Assembly (NCBI RefSeq): GCF_007625155.1
Contig: NZ_VMNK01000003.1
Span: forward strand, 248,001 to 312,000
Reading direction: 5' to 3'
DNA: 64,000 nucleotides
From: Denitromonas halophila
GTDB taxonomy: Bacteria; Pseudomonadota; Gammaproteobacteria; Burkholderiales; Rhodocyclaceae
Shown: positions 1 through 8,487 of the stretch, piece after piece
Layout of the letters: every line of letters begins with the position of its first letter
Position numbering within the stretch: the first letter of the stretch is position 1
Notes under the pieces: model-generated
Told to the model about the DNA's origin: nothing
The model's database searches: none
What the model saw: the letters and a program-made list of their open reading frames with translations, nothing else
Position numbers and translations under genes: made by a program

Positions 1-427
1 GGGCCTGCGCACGCGCCTGGATTTCGCCCTCGATCACCCGGTCGGCCACCTGGATGCGCATGCGGTCGACCGCTGCGTTCTCCGGCAGCGGGAACACATA
101 CGTGCCTTCGCGCCAGTCGTCGGCCGGGTTGCGGAAACGCTGCACCACCTTGGCGCGCACGATCGGGCCACTGACCCGCAGCGTGACGTCGGTATGCAGC
201 AAGGGGGCGGCCACCGGATCGCCGCCGGCACCGCGGAACAACAGCGTGCCCTGCTGTACCGCGCCCTCGTCGCGGCTCGCCGCCTCGGCCGGCCCCGCCA
301 GCAACAGCACCAGCGCGCCGAGCGCCAGACTCACGCCAAGCCCGGTGATGAACATCAGCAGCAGGCGGGCGAGCAATTCAGCAACTTCTCGGGCGCGATC
401 TCGGAATGCGAGCGGGGCGGGGGTCAT
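1..427 (-). CDS. VIT-domain sortase target protein, N-terminal part
   Basis: Open from an ATG at 427 to the left edge, so only about the first 142 residues are present. A GGAG sits about 7 bases before the ATG. The N terminus has a hydrophobic segment (LLLMFITGLGVSLALGALVL) ending in AEA, a likely signal peptide. After it comes a vault/inter-alpha-trypsin (VIT) pattern: LLHTDVTLRVSGPIVRAKVV, QRFRNPADDWREGTYVFPLP, then VDRMRIQVADRVIEGEI. This matches the start of marine proteobacterial sortase target proteins (VIT plus VWA, C-terminal sorting signal). The divergent PdsR-type regulator supports it. The VWA domain, sorting signal and sortase itself would lie outside the window and are not seen. 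Confidence 0.8.
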   Translation of the reverse strand, partial: MTPAPLAFRDRAREVAELLARLLLMFITGLGVSLALGALVLLLAGPAEAASRDEGAVQQGTLLFRGAGGDPVAAPLLHTDVTLRVSGPIVRAKVVQRFRNPADDWREGTYVFPLPENAAVDRMRIQVADRVIEGEIQARAQA

Positions 428-579
428 GGCGTTCTCCGTTCATGGGCGTTTTTGGACACAACCATTAAAACGAGGAAAACAGCCCCCTTCGGGCACCGAA
501 TAGGGCAAAGCGCTGATCAAATGTGGCCGAAAAATGGCAGTAAGCGGAGGGGCCGCCGGCGGTGCTAAAGTAGCGCCCC

Positions 580-1269
580 ATGGGACGCCGAATCGCCATT
601 GTTGAAGACGAAGCCGCCATCCGGGCCAACTACTCGGATGCCTTTGCACGCCAGGGCTACGAGGTGTCGGCCTATGCCGATCGGCCCAGCGCACTGGCCG
701 CCTTTCGCGACCGCCTGCCAGAGCTGGCGATCATCGATATCGGCCTGGGCAACGAACCCGAGGGTGGCTTTACGCTATGCGCCGAGTTGCGCGCGCTGTC
801 GCAGCGCCTGCCGATCATTTTCCTGACCGCCCGCGACAGCGATTTCGACGTGGTGTCGGGCTTGCGTCTGGGCGCGGATGACTACCTGACCAAGGACATC
901 AGCCTGCCGCACCTGCTGGCCCGCGTGGCGGCACTGTTTCGTCGTGTGGAAGTCCTGGCCGAAGCAAAACCCACCGAAGAACAGCTGGATCGTGGCGACC
1001 TCAAACTGGACATCAGCCGCCTGAGCGCTCGCTGGCGCGGCGAGTCGGTACCCCTGACGCTGACCGAGTTCTGGATGGTGCATACCCTGTCGCGACATCC
1101 GGGGCATGTAAAGAATCGCGATCAGCTGATGGCCGACGCGCACCTGGTAGTGGACGACGGCACCATCACCTCACATATCAAGCGGATCCGCAAAAAATTT
1201 GCCGCGCTCGACCCGGGGTTTGACCGGATCGAGAGCGTTTACGGCGCGGGCTACCGCTGGAAAGCCTGA
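580..1269 (+). CDS. pdsR: Sortase-system response regulator PdsR
   Basis: 229 residues. An N-terminal receiver domain has acidic residues D10-E11, phosphoacceptor D53 (AIIDIGLG), T83 (FLTARD) and K105 (YLTKD). A C-terminal OmpR-type winged helix spans roughly residues 130-228 and ends VYGAGYRWKA. It is divergent from the VIT-domain sortase target. The C-terminal half (LTEFWMVHTLSRHPGHVKNR) resembles the response regulator dedicated to the proteobacterial sortase system (PdsR); that identity rests on context and recalled family appearance. No Shine-Dalgarno is visible. A TAAAGT lies 8 bases before the ATG, so the transcript may be leaderless. The presumed partner kinase is at 2596. Confidence 0.82.
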   Translation: MGRRIAIVEDEAAIRANYSDAFARQGYEVSAYADRPSALAAFRDRLPELAIIDIGLGNEPEGGFTLCAELRALSQRLPIIFLTARDSDFDVVSGLRLGADDYLTKDISLPHLLARVAALFRRVEVLAEAKPTEEQLDRGDLKLDISRLSARWRGESVPLTLTEFWMVHTLSRHPGHVKNRDQLMADAHLVVDDGTITSHIKRIRKKFAALDPGFDRIESVYGAGYRWKA

Positions 1270-1287
1270 GCCCCCAGCGATGGTGCG

Positions 1288-2382
1288 TCAGCCGCCGTTG
1301 AGATAGAACAGCACCAAGGCGATTACCACGGCAAGCACGAGGCCGGCGACAAGCGTACCCGCACTGGTGGTGCGCGCGGCGGCTGGCGGCACGACTTCGG
1401 GCGCCAGGCTGGGCGGCGGTGCCGGCATGCCAGCGGGCTTGGCTGGCGCGGGGGGAGGTGGTGCCGGCGGCGGTTCGACGGGCGCCACGGGCGCGGCCTT
1501 GGCAGGTGGCGGCGCCGTGAAATCGAAATCGACCTTGGTGACGGGTTTCTGAACCGGCTTTGCCGCTGGCGCGTCATGGGCCGCGCGCAATGCCGCCAAG
1601 GCGTCGTCATCGTCGGCCAATGCGCTTTCGTACTCGCGGATGGCTTCCGGGTTGATCACCGTCTGCATCATGGCCGAACGCGGATTACCCAGGGGCGGGT
1701 TATCATCGGCTTCACCCAGCGCGGCGCGGATCATGTCGAGCGACTCGCTGCTGTCAAAACTGTGTTGAACGTTGTAGGGCACCGAAGCGCTGAACTGGGT
1801 CTCCATCAAACTCGCTTCTGTCGCCGCTTCGGGCTCGGAGATCTCGGACGGCAGCCGATCCGGGCGCGGCAAGGCGGGATCGGCCGACACATCCATGCCC
1901 ATCTGACGCAAGGTCTTGATGTAGGTCCGGGCCTTTTCTTCGATCAGGCCGCGTTTGATGGTCACCGTCTGGCCCGAAAACAGCAGCGCTTGCTGACGCG
2001 CATCGAAACGCAAGCGGCTGGCCGACTGGCGCATCACTGACTCGCGCGAGAAACCGGGCAACACCTTGCCGTCAAAGACGATGCGATACCCCGGCGCGCT
2101 TGGCGTCGCAGGCGCAGCCTTTGCCGGTGCCGCCGTCGTGGCAACCGGCCCAGTCGCCGACTGCGAACGGGCGTTCAAACCCATCGCCGTCAACTCGGCC
2201 AGATAGCGGCGCGCCTGCTCTGCATCGAGGCCTTTTTTGAGCGTAATGGCACGCCCGGAGAAAACCTGCGCCAGCTGCGCCGGCTTCAAGCCAAAGCGTT
2301 CGCCAAAGCGCGCCTTGACCTGCGCCGGGGCAAAACCGTCGAGCAAATCACCAGAAAAAATAATCGCGTAGAGGGGCCCCAT
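1288..2382 (-). CDS. Tail-anchored protein with two homologous N-terminal repeats
   Basis: 364 residues, function unknown. Two tandem domains of about 65 residues are visible. The first begins YAIIFSGDLLDGF and ends RRYLAELTAMGLNARSQ. The second begins YRIVFDGKVLPGF and ends ARTYIKTLRQMGMDVSAD. Both contain a 'FSGxxxTxKxGL' core. A variable middle and a long Pro/Ala-rich linker follow (about residues 270-335), then one C-terminal hydrophobic helix (TLVAGLVLAVVIALVLFYL), suggesting a tail-anchored inner-membrane protein with its repeats in the cytoplasm. It lies tail-to-tail with pdsR (18-bp gap) and divergent from pdsS, so it splits the two-component pair. Repeats of this kind occur at the N terminus of varied proteobacterial membrane proteins; no function can be assigned. 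Confidence 0.7.
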   Translation of the reverse strand: MGPLYAIIFSGDLLDGFAPAQVKARFGERFGLKPAQLAQVFSGRAITLKKGLDAEQARRYLAELTAMGLNARSQSATGPVATTAAPAKAAPATPSAPGYRIVFDGKVLPGFSRESVMRQSASRLRFDARQQALLFSGQTVTIKRGLIEEKARTYIKTLRQMGMDVSADPALPRPDRLPSEISEPEAATEASLMETQFSASVPYNVQHSFDSSESLDMIRAALGEADDNPPLGNPRSAMMQTVINPEAIREYESALADDDDALAALRAAHDAPAAKPVQKPVTKVDFDFTAPPPAKAAPVAPVEPPPAPPPPAPAKPAGMPAPPPSLAPEVVPPAAARTTSAGTLVAGLVLAVVIALVLFYLNGG

Positions 2383-2595
2383 CCCTTATTGCTCCCGAAG
2401 CATGTCACGTTGCAACATCAGCATACTTTGTACCATGCAATATGCCGTAATCCTTGAGGAATTGGTTACGTTTTGATCCGTAAAACCCGGCGGCCGCGTC
2501 ATTGCACCAATGCTATCGTCGGCCAGGGCTTGACCCAAACACCTTGCGGGCCTCACGCTGCCGACACGATCCATGCCACCGCCCGACACCCTGCC

Positions 2596-4275
2596 GTGAA
2601 ACCCATTCGCATCAGTCTGCGCAGCAAACTCGCCTTGATGGCGCTGGTGTTGCTCGCGCTGCCGTGGGTGGGCTATCAATATGTGCAGGAAATGGAGCGG
2701 TTTCTGCTCGACGGCCAGCGCCAGGGCCTGATCGCCACGGCCCGCGCCGTGGCCACCGCCTTGCATGAACGCCCTCAGCTGTTCGGCCGCCCGCCCGGCA
2801 GCAGCATGGTCAGCCTGAGCGACTCCCTGCTGCCTGGCGAAGAGGTGCTGGAGCTGGCCATTGCGGCAATGCCGCAGCAGACGCCGACCGAAGCACCATT
2901 CGCTGCCCCGCCGCCGGCGCCGACCATCGATGGCGCCGCGGAAGTGGCCGCCATCCTGCGCGCGCTGGAGCGCAATACCGCACGTATCTGGGTCGTCGAC
3001 CGCGATCTCGACGTACTCACCCATACCGGCTCACTGGCCCCGCCGCCAGCCGCCTCGCCGGCCCCGCTCGTCCAGTTCTGGCATGGCTTGCTCGGCAGTG
3101 TGGGCTACCGGCCCGACGACATCGCCGCCCGGCTCGCCGACATTCCGCCGCCCAGCGGTCAAGCCATCTCCGGCACCCTCTTCGGCGCCACCACCTCCTG
3201 GCTACGCCCGGTCGGTGGTAGCGATGTGCTGATCGTCGCGGCGGCGCATCCGGTGTGGGTCGCCGACAGGGTGCAAGGCGCGGTGGTGGTCGAAGAGAGC
3301 ACGCTGGCGATCCAGGCCGTGCGCGACGCGGCCGTCGAACGCCTCGCCTGGCTGACTTTTGCCGGCCTGGCGATTGCTGCCATCGTTGTGCTCGGTTTCG
3401 CTTCACGTCTGTCCTGGCGCATCCGCAGCCTGCGCGACGAGGCCGAAAGCGCGATCGACGCCCGCGGCCGTATCACCGGCCTCGCCGCTGCATCAACCGC
3501 GGGCGACGAAGTGGGCGACCTGTCGCGCAGCTTCTCCACCTTGCTCGCCCGCCTCGCGCAACACCACCAATACCTCGAATCCATGGCCAGCCGGCTCTCG
3601 CACGAGTTGCGCACGCCGGTCGCCGTGGTGCGCTCATCGCTTGAAAACCTGCAACTCGAAGCACTCCCGCCCGAAGCGGCCACCTATCTCGATCGCGCCC
3701 ATGCCGGCCTGCACCGACTGACCCGGATTCTCGCCCGCATGAGCGAAGCCACCCGCATGGAGCAAGCTCTCGCCACCACCGACCCCGAATGGTTCGAGCT
3801 GCGCGCCGTGATCGCCGAATGCCTCAGCGGCTACCGCCTCGCGCACGCCAGTCAGCGCTTTGACGACAGGCTCACCGATCAACCCGTGTGGGTTCGCGGC
3901 GCACCGGATCTGGCCGCGCAGATGCTCGACAAACTGGTGAGCAATGCCATCGACTTCACCTCGGCCGGCCAACCAATCAAGATCGAACTCACGCTGACCG
4001 ACACGCAGGCCGAACTGAGTGTGAGCAATCACGGTCCCACCCTGCCCAGTGCGCTCGAAGGCAAGCTCTTCGACTCGATGGTGTCCGGGCGCAGCGCCGA
4101 CCCTGGCGGTGAGCCGCATCTCGGCCTTGGACTCTATGTGGCGCAATTGATTGCGGGATTCCATGGCGGCAAACTCGCCGCCCGGAACCTGCCATCGGAC
4201 GACGGTGTCCGGGTCACCGCCACGCTCCCCGCACGCGCCGACAACAGCCTCGGCGCGCGCGCTGATCGTCAGTAA
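2596..4275 (+). CDS. pdsS: Sortase-system sensor histidine kinase PdsS
   Basis: 559 residues from a GTG start. This start places the conserved membrane segment (LRSKLALMALVLLALPWVGYQ) at the N terminus, as usual for the family; upstream in-frame codons look non-coding. A second membrane helix (WLTFAGLAIAAIVVLGFAS, about 253-271) closes an extracytoplasmic sensor region. A HAMP-like linker follows, then HisKA with the phosphorylated histidine at H336 (SHELRTP), an N-box-like LVSNAIDF and a G box HLGLGLYVAQLI. The N-terminal 'LPWVGYQYVQEMERFL' resembles the histidine kinase of the proteobacterial dedicated sortase system. It presumably phosphorylates PdsR (580) to control the sortase target operon at the left edge. 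The intervening opposite-strand gene means it is not cotranscribed with pdsR. Confidence 0.78.
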   Translation: MKPIRISLRSKLALMALVLLALPWVGYQYVQEMERFLLDGQRQGLIATARAVATALHERPQLFGRPPGSSMVSLSDSLLPGEEVLELAIAAMPQQTPTEAPFAAPPPAPTIDGAAEVAAILRALERNTARIWVVDRDLDVLTHTGSLAPPPAASPAPLVQFWHGLLGSVGYRPDDIAARLADIPPPSGQAISGTLFGATTSWLRPVGGSDVLIVAAAHPVWVADRVQGAVVVEESTLAIQAVRDAAVERLAWLTFAGLAIAAIVVLGFASRLSWRIRSLRDEAESAIDARGRITGLAAASTAGDEVGDLSRSFSTLLARLAQHHQYLESMASRLSHELRTPVAVVRSSLENLQLEALPPEAATYLDRAHAGLHRLTRILARMSEATRMEQALATTDPEWFELRAVIAECLSGYRLAHASQRFDDRLTDQPVWVRGAPDLAAQMLDKLVSNAIDFTSAGQPIKIELTLTDTQAELSVSNHGPTLPSALEGKLFDSMVSGRSADPGGEPHLGLGLYVAQLIAGFHGGKLAARNLPSDDGVRVTATLPARADNSLGARADRQ

Positions 4276-4371
4276 ACTTGACACGCACCGCCAACAAGGC
4301 TGACACGGAATACAAAAACTTCACTGAAACAATAGCTTGCAAAGCTGGCTCAGCGTTTGCTTCTGTCGAGC

Positions 4372-5235
4372 ATGAGTCCTTTTTTTTGCGCCGCGCCCAG
4401 AGTCATGCTTGCTCTCTGGTGCCTCAGCTTGAGCAGTCCAGCCAGCGCCATGCCGCTCGCAGACAGCGCGCCTCAACTCACGAGCACAGTCCCTGGCGCC
4501 CATCGCGACCCTGACGCCCTGGATTTCGTGGCCGACGACACCTTGAGCCCCGCCGCTGAGGCCGCACACCGGCATGCGCCCCTTCCGCCGGAGATCAGCA
4601 CCGCTGACCTCCCCACCAGCGAGGCCATGATCAGCCCCGCGGATCGTCAACGCGGCGGCGCCAAGAAGCCCGAGGCCATGCCCTTTACCCACACCGAAAA
4701 CGGCCTCGACGACCTTGCCTTCGACGACCCCGGCGCCAAGGCCTGGTTTGCCGACGACGAGAACCTGATGGACCGGATGCGCAACGTGCGCGCCCAGGTA
4801 AGCGAACTGCTGGACTGGAAGCTCAACGACACCATCAACCAGGCCGGCCGCGAACTCCTCGAAACCCTGGGCATTGACGACACCGCCACCACCCGACTGA
4901 TGATCGCCGAGCGCACCGCCGAAGATACCCCTCCGCCGTGGATGGCCCATGCTGCCGAGCGAGCCAGCAAAGCGGACGACGCGCCATGGGATGCCGAGTC
5001 TGGCCGGAACGCGATCGCCAAATTTGCTTTCCTGGTCTGGGATACCCTGACGCATCCGGCCTTCATCGCCCTGGTGATGTTATTCATTGGCTTCCGGTCC
5101 TTGGTCGCGCTGGTGCGCCTCACCGGCCGCTCACGCCCCCGCAAAAGCCGGCGTTCACCAACCAAAGTCGAACCGCCCCAGGAAAAGCCCCGCAGCCACG
5201 GTAAGCACTGGACACGTCGCCGGCGCATTCGCTAG
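4372..5235 (+). CDS. Orphan exported protein with C-terminal membrane helix
   Basis: 287 residues, not recognised. The ATG at 4372 gives a classical signal peptide (VMLALWCLSLSSPASA); a TTG five codons upstream is the alternative. The mature part is acidic (DDLAFDDPGAKAWFADDENL, with many D/E) and has no cysteine-rich or repeat motif. Near the C terminus is one hydrophobic helix (FIALVMLFIGFRSLVALVRL), followed by a tail of about 40 residues full of Arg, Lys and Pro. The order exported acidic domain, helix, basic tail fits a type I inner-membrane protein. The same order (motif-helix-basic tail) is seen in sorted surface proteins, but no LPXTG-like motif is visible before the helix. It follows pdsS by about 100 bp, so a link to the sortase system is possible but unproven. 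Confidence 0.6.
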   Translation: MSPFFCAAPRVMLALWCLSLSSPASAMPLADSAPQLTSTVPGAHRDPDALDFVADDTLSPAAEAAHRHAPLPPEISTADLPTSEAMISPADRQRGGAKKPEAMPFTHTENGLDDLAFDDPGAKAWFADDENLMDRMRNVRAQVSELLDWKLNDTINQAGRELLETLGIDDTATTRLMIAERTAEDTPPPWMAHAAERASKADDAPWDAESGRNAIAKFAFLVWDTLTHPAFIALVMLFIGFRSLVALVRLTGRSRPRKSRRSPTKVEPPQEKPRSHGKHWTRRRRIR

Positions 5236-5266
5236 GCTGACGGCCCACCTCTGACGGATCGTCAGC

Positions 5267-6019
5267 ATGAGCGACATGGACGCCTATCGGGCAAGCGGAA
5301 CGGAGCGTCTTAGAACCGACGATCTCCTTGCTTTGATGCCAAAGCATGGCGCATCAGCGCTTGACGTCGGTGCGCGTGACGGCCACTTCTCCCTGCTGAT
5401 GGCCGAGCGTTTCGACAACGTCACTGCGCTTGATCTGAGCCAACCCAGAATCACGCACCCAAAAATCAACTCCGTTGCTGGCAATGCCGCAGCGCTTGAT
5501 TTTCCGGACCGATGCTTCGATCTGGTTTTTTGCGCCGAGGTGCTTGAGCACATCCCCTCGCCTGCACTGGAGCGGGCATGCACCGAACTCGCCCGCGTCT
5601 GCCGCAGCACACTGCTGATCGGCGTCCCTTTCGATCAGGATATTCGCGTCGGGCGCACCACCTGCAGCCACTGCGGCCAGACCAATCCGCCCTGGGGCCA
5701 TGTCAATCGCTTCGACGAGGCGCGTCTTGCGAACCTGTTTCCATCGCTGCATCTGGCTGAACGCTCGTTGATCGGCAGCACCCGCGAGCGCACCAACGCG
5801 CTCAGCACATGGCTGATGGATCAGGCCGGCAATCCCTACGGCACATATTCCCAAGACGAACCCTGTGTACACTGCAATCACCCCCTGGGCGAGGCAGCCC
5901 CGCGCTCATTCGTCCGAAAACTGATCACCAAAGCCGCCTTCCTCGGTCAGCGCCTGCAGCGCCCCTTCATCGCCGAGCGAGCCAACTGGATTCATCTGCG
6001 CTTCGAACGCGCCAACTAA
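5267..6019 (+). CDS. Class I SAM-dependent methyltransferase with two Cys pairs
   Basis: 250 residues. The Rossmann-type SAM-binding motif I is ALDVGARDGHFS (about 31-42), followed by ALDLS and the motif FDLVFCAEVLEHI typical of the Methyltransf_11 group. Two cysteine pairs, CSHCGQ and CVHCNH, lie in the C-terminal half and could hold a zinc ion. This resembles small-molecule or lipid/glycan methyltransferases more than DNA or rRNA enzymes, but no substrate can be named. It stands 31 bp after the orphan exported protein on the same strand and 9 bp before the hydrolase at 6029. Confidence 0.75.
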   Translation: MSDMDAYRASGTERLRTDDLLALMPKHGASALDVGARDGHFSLLMAERFDNVTALDLSQPRITHPKINSVAGNAAALDFPDRCFDLVFCAEVLEHIPSPALERACTELARVCRSTLLIGVPFDQDIRVGRTTCSHCGQTNPPWGHVNRFDEARLANLFPSLHLAERSLIGSTRERTNALSTWLMDQAGNPYGTYSQDEPCVHCNHPLGEAAPRSFVRKLITKAAFLGQRLQRPFIAERANWIHLRFERAN

Positions 6020-6028
6020 ACTGCCCCC

Positions 6029-6808
6029 ATGCCAACCCTATCCCTGCTCGACCAAACGCTGGATTACGTTCGCCTTCACGCGGCCACACCCCGCGCAGGC
6101 GCGCCGACGCTGGTATTCCTTCACGAAGGGCTGGGCGCGATCAGCATATGGCGGGATTTTCCGCAGCGGCTGACCGACGCGGTGGGCGGTGATGCACTGG
6201 TCTACTCGCGCGCCGGCTATGGCCGCTCAAGCCCGGCCGAGCTCCCGCGCCCGGTGAACTACATGCATACCGAGGCCTTGCGTATATTGCCGGCGCTGCT
6301 CGATGCGCTGGCCATCGAACGGCCGGTGCTGTTCGGCCACTCCGACGGCGGCTCGATTGCCCTGATCTGCGCCGGCGCCACCGCCACGGCGCTGAGCGGC
6401 ATTGTGGTGCTGGCACCGCACGTGATGGTCGAAGACATCACCATCGCCGGCATTCAGGAAGCACGGGCGCGCTATGAGACGACACCCATGCGCGACCGCC
6501 TCGGCCGCCACCACGACGATCCGGACGCGGTCTTCTGGGGTTGGAACAATGTGTGGCTGGACCCAGCCTTCCGCGACTGGAACATCGAACACCTGCTCCC
6601 CGGCATCGACTGCCCGGTGCTCGCCATTCAAGGCGAGGACGACGAATACGCCACCCTGGCACAGATCGATCGCATTGCCGACGGCGCGCCCGATGTCCGC
6701 CTGCTGGCCTTGCCCGACTGCCGGCACTCGCCCCACGCCGACCAGCCCGACGCGGTGATCGCCGCCACGGCCGAGTTCATTGCGAGTCTCACCCCGGCCA
6801 GCACTTAG
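6029..6808 (+). CDS. Alpha/beta hydrolase
   Basis: 259 residues, no signal peptide. The oxyanion strand LVFLHEGLGAISIW and the nucleophile elbow GHSDGG (S105) are clear. The catalytic acid probably lies in QGEDDEYA, and the histidine in LPDCRHSPHADQPD near residue 233. The HEGLGA variant of the usual HG motif is typical of a group of cytosolic hydrolases related to carboxylic-ester and C-C bond hydrolases. A TAAACT hexamer ends 6 bases before the ATG and there is no Shine-Dalgarno, so translation may start on a leaderless transcript. The end overlaps the convergent gene at 6805 by 4 bp. Substrate unknown. Confidence 0.85.
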   Translation: MPTLSLLDQTLDYVRLHAATPRAGAPTLVFLHEGLGAISIWRDFPQRLTDAVGGDALVYSRAGYGRSSPAELPRPVNYMHTEALRILPALLDALAIERPVLFGHSDGGSIALICAGATATALSGIVVLAPHVMVEDITIAGIQEARARYETTPMRDRLGRHHDDPDAVFWGWNNVWLDPAFRDWNIEHLLPGIDCPVLAIQGEDDEYATLAQIDRIADGAPDVRLLALPDCRHSPHADQPDAVIAATAEFIASLTPAST

Positions 6809-7119
6809 TCGCCGAATTCTTCCTTGCGGTAACGCAGCACGTGACGGCGACCGTTGACGGCCGTCACGCTGATCCACAGCCAGCCCACGCCGGCGCACAC
6901 CAGCGCCGCTGACAGGCCGCGCGGATACAGCAACGCCACCACAGCGACCAGGACAGCCAACACGGCCGAACTGATCAGCGCCTTGCGGGTGATCCCTTGC
7001 AAACACTGCTCTGCCAGCGCCGGCGTCGTGACGCCTGCGGTCTGCAAGGCCTTGCGCACGGAGACATAGTTTTGTTCCTGTTTCTGAGCGCTACGCCCGA
7101 AGGGATCATCGATCTTCAT
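6805..7119 (-). CDS. Small two-helix membrane protein
   Basis: 104 residues from the ATG at 7119 (MKIDDPFGR); an in-frame GTG at 7185 would give 126. Two hydrophobic segments are visible (ISSAVLAVLVAVVALLY and LSAALVCAGVGWLWISVTAV), separated by a short PRG turn, after a cytoplasmic N-terminal part rich in polar residues. The C terminus is short and charged (RRHVLRYRKEEFGD). No family is recognised. It lies downstream of the OmpA lipoprotein gene but is separated from it by a strong terminator, so it probably has its own promoter. Confidence 0.6.
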   Translation of the reverse strand: MKIDDPFGRSAQKQEQNYVSVRKALQTAGVTTPALAEQCLQGITRKALISSAVLAVLVAVVALLYPRGLSAALVCAGVGWLWISVTAVNGRRHVLRYRKEEFGD

Positions 7120-7203
7120 ATGAGACAACACTGTGGCAATGGCGGGGCGCTCAGGATACGCCGGATCGCCATCCCCCCCAATCACAACGCCGGCGCCAAC
7201 ACG

Positions 7204-7241
7204 TAAAAACGGCGCGCCCCCCGTCGGGAGGCCGCGCCGTC
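7204..7241 (-). terminator. Rho-independent terminator of the OmpA lipoprotein gene
   Basis: Read on the minus strand, an 8-bp perfect stem (ACGGCGCG / CGCGCCGT) with a G/C-rich loop is followed directly by TTTTT. It starts about 27 bp after the stop codon of the lipoprotein gene ending at 7268. Confidence 0.85.
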
Positions 7242-7267
7242 ATCCTTCGACTGAAGGGGTCAAACGC

Positions 7268-7840
7268 TCAGCGCACGAACATTTCCACCCGACGGTTCTG
7301 CGCACGCCCGTCAGCCGTGCTGTTGTCGGCAATCGGCATCACCTCGCCCTGCCCGGTCGGCGTCAGACGCCCCGGCGCCACCCCGCGGCCTTGCAGATAG
7401 TTGGTCACGCTGGTCGCGCGATCCAGTGACAGGCGCTGGTTGTATTCGGCGGCGCCGGTACTGTCAGTGTGGCCGACCACGTTGACCATCGCATTCGGAT
7501 GCTCGTTGAGGGTGCCGGCGATCTGGTCCAGGGTTTGCGCAAAGGCCGGATTGACCCGCGCGCTATTGGTGTCGAACAACACCGCGCCCGGGATATCGAG
7601 CTTCACCGAGCCATCAGGCTGCTCGGTCACTTTGACCTGGGAGCCGATCAGATAGCCAAAAGCGCCGCCCAGCGCGGCACCCACCACCGTGCTGCGCCGA
7701 CCCCCCACCTGGTTGCCGACAACACCGCCGAGCACGGCACCAGAGACGGCACCAATGGTTTTGTTCTGCGTTTCGGTCGTGGTGCATCCGGGCAACGCCA
7801 ATACACTTGCCATGGCAGCAACGATAAGCATCTTTTTCAT
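7268..7840 (-). CDS. OmpA-family outer membrane lipoprotein (YiaD-like)
   Basis: 190 residues from the ATG at 7840, which has an AAGGAG about 7 bases upstream. The signal peptide ends in a lipobox (LALPGC), so the protein should be lipidated. A glycine-zipper region follows (GAVSGAVLGGVVGNQVGG and VGAALGGAFGYLIGS). The C-terminal OmpA domain has FDTNSARVNPAFAQTLDQIA, VVGHTDSTG and the peptidoglycan-binding pattern NQRLSLDRA with N..RRVE. Its role is likely non-covalent anchoring of the outer membrane to peptidoglycan. It resembles general YiaD/Pal-type lipoproteins and is not clearly the OmpA protein of the sortase system. The gene is monocistronic because a terminator follows. Confidence 0.9.
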   Translation of the reverse strand: MKKMLIVAAMASVLALPGCTTTETQNKTIGAVSGAVLGGVVGNQVGGRRSTVVGAALGGAFGYLIGSQVKVTEQPDGSVKLDIPGAVLFDTNSARVNPAFAQTLDQIAGTLNEHPNAMVNVVGHTDSTGAAEYNQRLSLDRATSVTNYLQGRGVAPGRLTPTGQGEVMPIADNSTADGRAQNRRVEMFVR

Positions 7841-8090
7841 ATTCTTCTCCTTCCTGAGGGGGATACCAACACACACCGGCGGCCGCGAGTTGATGCCAGG
7901 CCGGCCAGGCTACGCACCTCATGTTGCAAAAGTGCGCGCACCTTTAACGGCTTCATCTTGCCACGCACGGGAGAGCAGCGCGCAGATCGGTTACGAAGTG
8001 CAACAAACGCGGCGGCTAACGCGAGTCTTGCAGAAATGGGCCCAGGCAGGGCACTCTTTTGGAAACACGGCCTCGCCAGGAGAGACGCGC

Positions 8091-8486
8091 ATGCCGAATC
8101 TGGATGCTCTCGAAATCAAAGCCTTCATCCCCGCGCGGCATTTCGAGCGCTCGCAGCGCTTCTACCTTGATCTCGGTTTCCACCGCGTCTGGGCCTCGCC
8201 AGATCTGGCCCATTTCCAATGTGGCAGTACCGCGTTCCTGCTCGAAAACGACTACCTCGCCATCGTGGCCGAAAATTTCACCCTGCATTTGCTGGTCGCC
8301 GATGTCGACGCCTGGTGGCAACGCGCTCACGACGCACGTCTGGCCGATGTGTATGGCGTCAAACTCGGTCGACCAGAGAACCGTCCTTGGGGCATGCGCG
8401 AGTTCACCCTCACCGATCCGAGTGGCGTGCATTGGCGCATCGCGCAAAACATCACACCCGGTGACCCCGCCCACGGCACGGGCTGA
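8091..8486 (+). CDS. VOC-superfamily (glyoxalase/bleomycin resistance-like) protein
   Basis: 131 residues. The ATG at 8091 is preceded by AGGAGA. Two beta-alpha-beta-beta-beta halves are visible: the first around IKAFIPARHFERSQRFYLDLGF and FLLEND, the second around LHLLVADVDAWWQRA and the final REFTLTDPSGVHWRIAQN. The ending 'DPSGVxWRI' is a VOC-fold hallmark. Only some of the usual metal ligands are apparent, so it may be a binding protein or an enzyme of unknown substrate. It converges on the MocR-type regulator with a 1-bp gap. The 250 bp upstream hold no other recognisable gene. Confidence 0.82.
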   Translation: MPNLDALEIKAFIPARHFERSQRFYLDLGFHRVWASPDLAHFQCGSTAFLLENDYLAIVAENFTLHLLVADVDAWWQRAHDARLADVYGVKLGRPENRPWGMREFTLTDPSGVHWRIAQNITPGDPAHGTG

Positions 8487-8487
8487 C

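Noticed and set aside
7268-7840. Sortase-system OmpA protein (PdsO)
   Set aside because: It is a generic YiaD-like lipoprotein, 3 kb from the sortase genes and in a separate terminated unit; nothing specific ties it to the sortase.
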